DNA of 64,000 nucleotides, from assembly GCA_002394385.1 (NCBI GenBank), contig DGTS01000011.1, positions 341,809 through 405,808 on the forward strand, read 5' to 3'. Below are positions 59,892 to 64,000 of the stretch, one piece after another. The position numbers were made by a program, and so were the translations under genes. The stretch comes from Prevotella sp. UBA4330 (lineage in GTDB: Bacteria > Bacteroidota > Bacteroidia > Bacteroidales > Bacteroidaceae). The notes under the pieces are model-generated. The model was not told where the DNA came from, did not search any database, and was given only the letters and a program-made list of their open reading frames with translations. Within the stretch, counting starts at the first letter, position 1; each line of letters begins with the position of its first letter.

Positions 59892-60641
59892 ATGCTGAGA
59901 CTTAAGGATATAAAGATTGTGTGTTCCATGGAGGAACTGGCGGCAATACCCGAAGGTAAGGTGCTGATAAATACAATTAATGCGCATTCGTATAACACAG
60001 CGCAGAAGGATGAGTTGTTTGCAGAAAGCCTGTTGAATGGGGATGCCCTTATTCCCGACGGGGCGAGTGTGGTGAAAGCATGCCGATGGCTGAAGGCTAA
60101 ATCACAGCCTAAGGAACGTATTGCGGGATGGGATCTGTTCGAGTTTGAAATGGGGAGATTAGAAGCCCCCCTTAATCCCCCCCGTAGGGGGAAACCAGTT
60201 GCCTTTTTTATGGGGTCCTCCGAGAAGGTGCTGGGACTGATTCGGGAAAAAGCGAAGGTAGTGTATCCACATATTGAGGTGGTTACTTATTCGCCGCCTT
60301 ACAAACCAGAGTTCTCTGACGAGGACAATGCGGCGATAGTGAAGGCTATTAACGATGCAGACCCAGACTTGCTGTGGATTGGCATGACTGCACCGAAACA
60401 GGAGAAATGGGCATACTCACACTGGAACGAACTTAATATACATTGCCACTGCGGAACCATAGGGGCTGTGTTCGATTTCTTTGCTGGTACGGCAAAACGG
60501 GCACCTAAGTGGTGGCAGGAGCATTCGCTGGAATGGCTGTACCGTCTTATCATTGAGCCGAAACGAATGTGGCGTAGGTATATTATCGGGAATACGCTGT
60601 TTATAAAGAACATAATAAAAGAAAAACATAATAGTAATTAA
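59892..60641 (+). CDS. WecG/TagA/CpsF-family glycosyltransferase with in-frame repeat insert
   Basis: The protein has 249 residues. VLINTINAHSYNTAQKDELF, LIPDGASVVKACRWLKAK and RIAGWDLFEFEM are the N-terminal blocks; DPDLLWIGMTAPKQEKWAY and GTIGAVFDFFAGTAKRAPKW with EWLYRLIIEPKRMWRR form the C-terminal half. The family transfers ManNAcA, ManNAc or glucose to a lipid-linked sugar. Residues about 91-101 (EAPLNPPRRGKP) come from a palindromic repeat (60163-60195) in the orientation opposite to the ugd copies; the frame stays open. Confidence 0.87.
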   Translation: MLRLKDIKIVCSMEELAAIPEGKVLINTINAHSYNTAQKDELFAESLLNGDALIPDGASVVKACRWLKAKSQPKERIAGWDLFEFEMGRLEAPLNPPRRGKPVAFFMGSSEKVLGLIREKAKVVYPHIEVVTYSPPYKPEFSDEDNAAIVKAINDADPDLLWIGMTAPKQEKWAYSHWNELNIHCHCGTIGAVFDFFAGTAKRAPKWWQEHSLEWLYRLIIEPKRMWRRYIIGNTLFIKNIIKEKHNSN

Positions 60642-60663
60642 TACTACAACCTATTTTATCTTA

Positions 60664-61635
60664 ATGATCAGTACCAAAATCTCCATCTGCGTACCTATAT
60701 ACAATGTGGAAAAGTATATTAAAAGGTGCGCGGTATCGCTAATGGAACAGACATACGATAATATTGAGTATGTCTTTGTAAACGACTGCACACCTGACAA
60801 CAGCATGGTGATTCTAAAAGATACCATTGCACAGTATCCAAGCAGGATAAACTCCGTCAGAATAATTAACCTAAAAGAGAACAAGGGACTTTCATATGTA
60901 AGGAACAAGGCTGTGGAAGAAGCGACAGGGGACTTCATCGTGCATGTGGATTCTGATGACTGGGTAGAAAAAAAAATGGTTGAGGTCCTAGTGAATGAGC
61001 AGCAAAAGCATAATGCTGATCTTGTATCGTGCAACTATTATAGTCATAATGAAGACGGGAACATTTCAATAAAAGATATTTTCTCAGATTATGAGAACAA
61101 TCCATTTCAATTCATTATTAAAGGTTTCCATAGTTATCATATTTGGGGAAGGTTGATATCACGTTCTCTCTATGATGACAATAACATAAAATGCATTGCA
61201 GGATGTGACATAGGAGAGGACCTTCACACTTTACCCAAACTTGCATATCACGCAAAAAAACATGCTTGTATCAGCCAACAATTATATCATTACAATAGAT
61301 TAAATCAGTATTCTTTGACATCTACAGAGAAAACATTATATTGGAATCAGCAAAACGTTATAAGCCTAAAAAACGTATGCGATTACTTTTTGGATTTAAA
61401 CAAGAACGAGTTTATAGATATTATTATTCCTTCTAAACTGCAATTTTTGTACTGGTACATGTATAAATGTGTGAAAGATGCAAATAAAAGCAGTTTCAAA
61501 ATATATAGTTCAGAATTGGCAGAAACAGAAAGGAAATACCCTCAGTACAAGTATCGTGGAATTCGGCATCGGCTAAAGAAGAACTACACCATTCATTATT
61601 TAGCAACAAACTATTTGCACGGATCATTTAGATGA
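60664..61635 (+). CDS. Family 2 glycosyltransferase
   Basis: This 323-residue GT-A enzyme has KISICVPIYNVEKYIKRCAV, YVFVNDCTPDNSMVIL (the 'NDCTPD' subgroup of Bacteroides GT2s) and FIVHVDSDDWVEKKMV (metal-site DSD). HIWGRLISRSLYDDNN and DIGEDLHTLPKLAY are the capsule-type C-terminal segments. It overlaps the next gene by 4 bases. Confidence 0.88.
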   Translation: MISTKISICVPIYNVEKYIKRCAVSLMEQTYDNIEYVFVNDCTPDNSMVILKDTIAQYPSRINSVRIINLKENKGLSYVRNKAVEEATGDFIVHVDSDDWVEKKMVEVLVNEQQKHNADLVSCNYYSHNEDGNISIKDIFSDYENNPFQFIIKGFHSYHIWGRLISRSLYDDNNIKCIAGCDIGEDLHTLPKLAYHAKKHACISQQLYHYNRLNQYSLTSTEKTLYWNQQNVISLKNVCDYFLDLNKNEFIDIIIPSKLQFLYWYMYKCVKDANKSSFKIYSSELAETERKYPQYKYRGIRHRLKKNYTIHYLATNYLHGSFR

Positions 61636-62747
61636 AAGTTGTTGTTACAGGAACACGAGGAATACCTGATATCTTAGGGGGCATTGAGACGCACTGCGAG
61701 GAATTGCTGCCACGCATTGCCGCGCTCGGTGTGGACATCACTGTGACGCGACGCAAGGGGTATGCGAACGACAAAGCGACGGAATGGAACGGGGTGCATC
61801 TCGTGGATATCGACGCTCCGCGCTCCAAGACGTTAGAGGCTATAGTTCACACGTTCAAGTCTATCGTGTATGCAAAGAAACACGGGGCTGACATCGTGCA
61901 CATCCATGCCGTAGGACCTGCACTGCTGGTGCCACTCGTGAAACTGTTGGGGATGAAAGCGGTATTCACGCACCACGGACCTGATTACGACCGCGAGAAG
62001 TGGGGACGTTTCGCACGGTTCATGCTGCGACTCGGAGAGAGAATGGGGACACGCTTTGCCGACAAGGTGATTGTTATCTCAAGTGTGATACGCGACATCC
62101 TCGTAAAGAAATATGGGCGCAACGACTGCCACCTGATATATAACGGAGCACCAACGGCTCACTTCTACACCGACGACTCTTATCTTGAGGAATTGGGCAT
62201 AGAGCCGAAGAAATATGTCATTGGCATGTGGCGCTTCGTGCCAGAGAAGAACCTCGAGCATCTCATCAGGGCTTTCGATATGGCGTTCCCCAAAGACTCT
62301 GAAGGGAATCGCAGGGATGGGATGAAGTTGGTGCTTGCTGGCGATGCGGACTTTAAGGACGGCTATTACCACCGTCTGGAAAGACTAACACGTGAGCAGG
62401 AGGTGATATTGCCAGGATTTGTGCGTGGGGAGAAACTGCAGACGCTGCTTACCAACGCCCGGTGCTTCGTGTTGCCATCGTCGCACGAGGGACTGTCCAT
62501 CGCTCTGCTCGAGGCAATGAGTTACCGTCTTCCGGTCATCGTGAGCGACATCCCTGCTAACAAGGTGGTGGAACTGGGTGATGAAAGTTATTTCCACCTC
62601 GGCAACGTGGAGGAACTGGCAGAGAAACTGAAGAGTAATGCCGAAAATGAGTTCCATGAGGTGTCGTATGACATGACCCGCTACGACTGGGACAAAATAG
62701 CAACTGCAACGGCGGAAGTGTATCGTTCTTTGAACATTGAACATTGA
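61632..62747 (+). CDS. DUF1972-type family 4 glycosyltransferase
   Basis: This 371-residue GT-B protein begins VVVTGTRGIPDILGGIETHC, the DUF1972 N-domain of rhamnosyltransferase-like enzymes; MWRFVPEKNLEHLIRAFD, VLPSSHEGLSIALLEAMSY (E-x7-E) and LPVIVSDIPANKVVEL form the donor domain. GC content is higher than upstream. The C-terminal SLNIEH and the stop codon lie in the first units of the tandem GAACATT repeat. Confidence 0.87.
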   Translation: MKVVVTGTRGIPDILGGIETHCEELLPRIAALGVDITVTRRKGYANDKATEWNGVHLVDIDAPRSKTLEAIVHTFKSIVYAKKHGADIVHIHAVGPALLVPLVKLLGMKAVFTHHGPDYDREKWGRFARFMLRLGERMGTRFADKVIVISSVIRDILVKKYGRNDCHLIYNGAPTAHFYTDDSYLEELGIEPKKYVIGMWRFVPEKNLEHLIRAFDMAFPKDSEGNRRDGMKLVLAGDADFKDGYYHRLERLTREQEVILPGFVRGEKLQTLLTNARCFVLPSSHEGLSIALLEAMSYRLPVIVSDIPANKVVELGDESYFHLGNVEELAEKLKSNAENEFHEVSYDMTRYDWDKIATATAEVYRSLNIEH

Positions 62748-62912
62748 ACATTGAACTTGGAACTTTGAACTTGGAACTTTGAACTTGGAACTTTGAAGTT
62801 GGAACTTTGAACTTGGAACTTTAAACTTGGAACATTGAACTTTAACTTTGCATTGTGTCTTCACTCATAGGTAATCATAAAGTTCAAAGTTCAATGTTCA
62901 AAGTTCAAAGAT
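62733..62912. repeat. Tandem 14-bp repeat array
   Basis: Three GAACATT units are followed by about six units of GAACTTGGAACTTT with minor changes, a 30-base break, then the complementary AAAGTTCAATGTTC units (62880-62910), so the ends can pair. It is related to the complementary array at 5041-5105. No gene is present. Confidence 0.7.
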
Positions 62913-62922
62913 AATAACCTTT

Positions 62923-63900
62923 ATGTACTGGTTTCTTACTCATTACGACAGGAAATACTTCACGGGATTCGTGGAGAGAATGAACGACAGGGGAATGACT
63001 ACCCGATGGGTGCATTCCCCTGTCTCGCATGGCGAGCGCGTGAACAATTTCATCGGGGCATGGCGAGCCGTGAAGGTGAGTAAGAAAGGGGACACCATAA
63101 TAGCATGGTATGACTTCCAGGGAATCCTCGCATGGTGGATTTGTCTGCTCACGTTCCGCAACAGGAACATCGTGGCGCTGAACATACGTCTTAAAGACAA
63201 GACAACACTGGTGAACCGCATGGCGGCATTCCTGTACAAGTATGCTCTGCGAAGCAGTAAGATGAAAGCCACAGTGTCATCATTGGAGTACGGCGAGGCG
63301 CTGAAAAAGAGGCTCAGCATAAACCGTGACTTCCCTCTCGTGCGAGACATCAACCTTTATCCTGGTTATTGTCTGCCTTTCAAGGATAACGGCAGGCGTA
63401 TCTTCTGCGGAGGCAACCAGTCGCGCGACTGGAATAGGGTGATGCGCGTGGCACGACTGCTGCCAGATTACCGCTTCGTGGTTATCATGCCGGGAAAGGA
63501 GAGGGAGAAGGTGACGGATGTGCCGTCGAACGTGCGCATACTGTGCGATGTGCCATATAAGACGTTCATGGGATATATGCACTCATCGACGTTCCTGCTG
63601 CTGCCCGTTGACACCAACGCACCAGCAGGACTGATAGTGATGTTCGAGGCAACATGGCTCGGTAAACTGTTGTTCACCAACTCCACTCAGGTGATGAGGG
63701 AGTATATCGGCGAGCATCATGGCGTGCTCGTTCGTAACGATGACCAGGAGTTTGCCGACAAGATAGAGTACTACTACAATCATCAAGAGGAGGCGACGGA
63801 GAAGGTGAACTGCTTCCAGAAATACCTTAGAGAGGAATGCTCGGAGGAGGGATTCACGGACAGGGTCATAGAAGAAGTGCTTTGCTCTACGGACTTTTAG
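62923..63900 (+). CDS. Glycosyltransferase, GT-B type
   Basis: The protein has 325 residues. The N-domain begins MYWFLTHYDRKYFTGFVERM; the C-domain has RIFCGGNQSRDWNRVMRVAR, YRFVVIMPGKEREKVTDVPS and FLLLPVDTNAPAGLIVMFEA, with the usual donor-side Glu. It is a member of the GT4-like group found at the 3' end of exopolysaccharide loci. Its GC content is close to that of the housekeeping genes, unlike the A/T-rich middle of the locus. Confidence 0.75.
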   Translation: MYWFLTHYDRKYFTGFVERMNDRGMTTRWVHSPVSHGERVNNFIGAWRAVKVSKKGDTIIAWYDFQGILAWWICLLTFRNRNIVALNIRLKDKTTLVNRMAAFLYKYALRSSKMKATVSSLEYGEALKKRLSINRDFPLVRDINLYPGYCLPFKDNGRRIFCGGNQSRDWNRVMRVARLLPDYRFVVIMPGKEREKVTDVPSNVRILCDVPYKTFMGYMHSSTFLLLPVDTNAPAGLIVMFEATWLGKLLFTNSTQVMREYIGEHHGVLVRNDDQEFADKIEYYYNHQEEATEKVNCFQKYLREECSEEGFTDRVIEEVLCSTDF

Positions 63901-64000
63901 GAACTACGAATTAAACGAATTATACGAATTATAAACCACAGATTTCGCTGATGACTCTGATGGCTCTACGGACTTATAGGACTACAAATTAAACGAATTA
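63901..64000. repeat. Short repeats at the window end
   Basis: ACGAATTAAACGAATTATACG units recur at both ends of this stretch (63907 and 63986), with TCTACGGACTT also repeated from the end of the preceding gene. No gene is seen before the window closes. Confidence 0.5.

Overview
The window comes from a member of the Bacteroidales, most likely a Prevotella-like organism. The signs are a SecG with a long Ala/Pro tail, an LptE-type lipoprotein, a NusG-like UpxY regulator, promoters matching TTTG-N19-TANNTTTG, a VapE/HU pair of the kind common in Bacteroidales capsule loci, and many GC-rich palindromic intergenic repeats. Nearly all genes are on the + strand; the exceptions are a glycoside hydrolase and a transposase remnant.

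Layout. 1-2.3 kb: chromosomal housekeeping genes (end of a sigma-54 activator, lptE, a TPR-like protein, secG). 2.3-6.1 kb: repeat-rich DNA around a secreted GH43-like enzyme on the - strand. 6.1-63.9 kb: a very large capsule/exopolysaccharide locus opened by an UpxY-type antiterminator and a UDP-sugar dehydrogenase. At 8.5-17 kb there is an unusual sugar-acylation block (acyltransferase, two DegT-type aminotransferases, ATP-grasp ligase, NeuD-type acyltransferase, MaoC hydratase, CitE-like lyase). Inside and after it sit three two-gene modules resembling anti-phage systems: an AAA ATPase with a nuclease-like protein, an AAA ATPase with a DUF4276/TOPRIM-like protein, and an N6-adenine methylase with an unknown partner. 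At 22.8-33.2 kb are glycosyltransferases, a Wzx flippase, a pyruvyltransferase and acyltransferases. At 33.2-36.1 kb a VapE-like protein and an HU-like protein flank a 375-bp nested palindrome.

At 37.4-47.5 kb lies a legionaminic-acid (nonulosonate) operon: legB, legC, a NeuD/LegH-type acyltransferase, legI, legG, legF, ptmE and a sialyltransferase-like gene. It contains two surprises: a lipoprotein sialidase with an apparently complete active site between legB and legC, and a membrane protein paired with a SinR/Cas2-like protein. At 49-56.7 kb come more glycosyltransferases, a LicD/cytidylyltransferase/SDR trio for a phospho-alditol-type decoration, and a Wzy-like polymerase. At 56.6-64 kb are a GxxExxY gene between two 197-bp direct repeats, further glycosyltransferases, a WecG/TagA-type transferase and a palindromic element with terminal inverted repeats.

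Three themes connect these genes. (1) Surface-structure variability: two acyltransferase genes carry a G9 tract, one out of frame and one in frame, and a third acyltransferase gene is frameshifted. (2) Palindromic intergenic repeats have entered coding sequence in frame, in the UDP-sugar dehydrogenase and in the WecG-like gene. (3) Defence-like modules are embedded among the capsule genes, one of them bracketed by a duplicated junction. All family assignments come from motifs read by eye; no database search was run.
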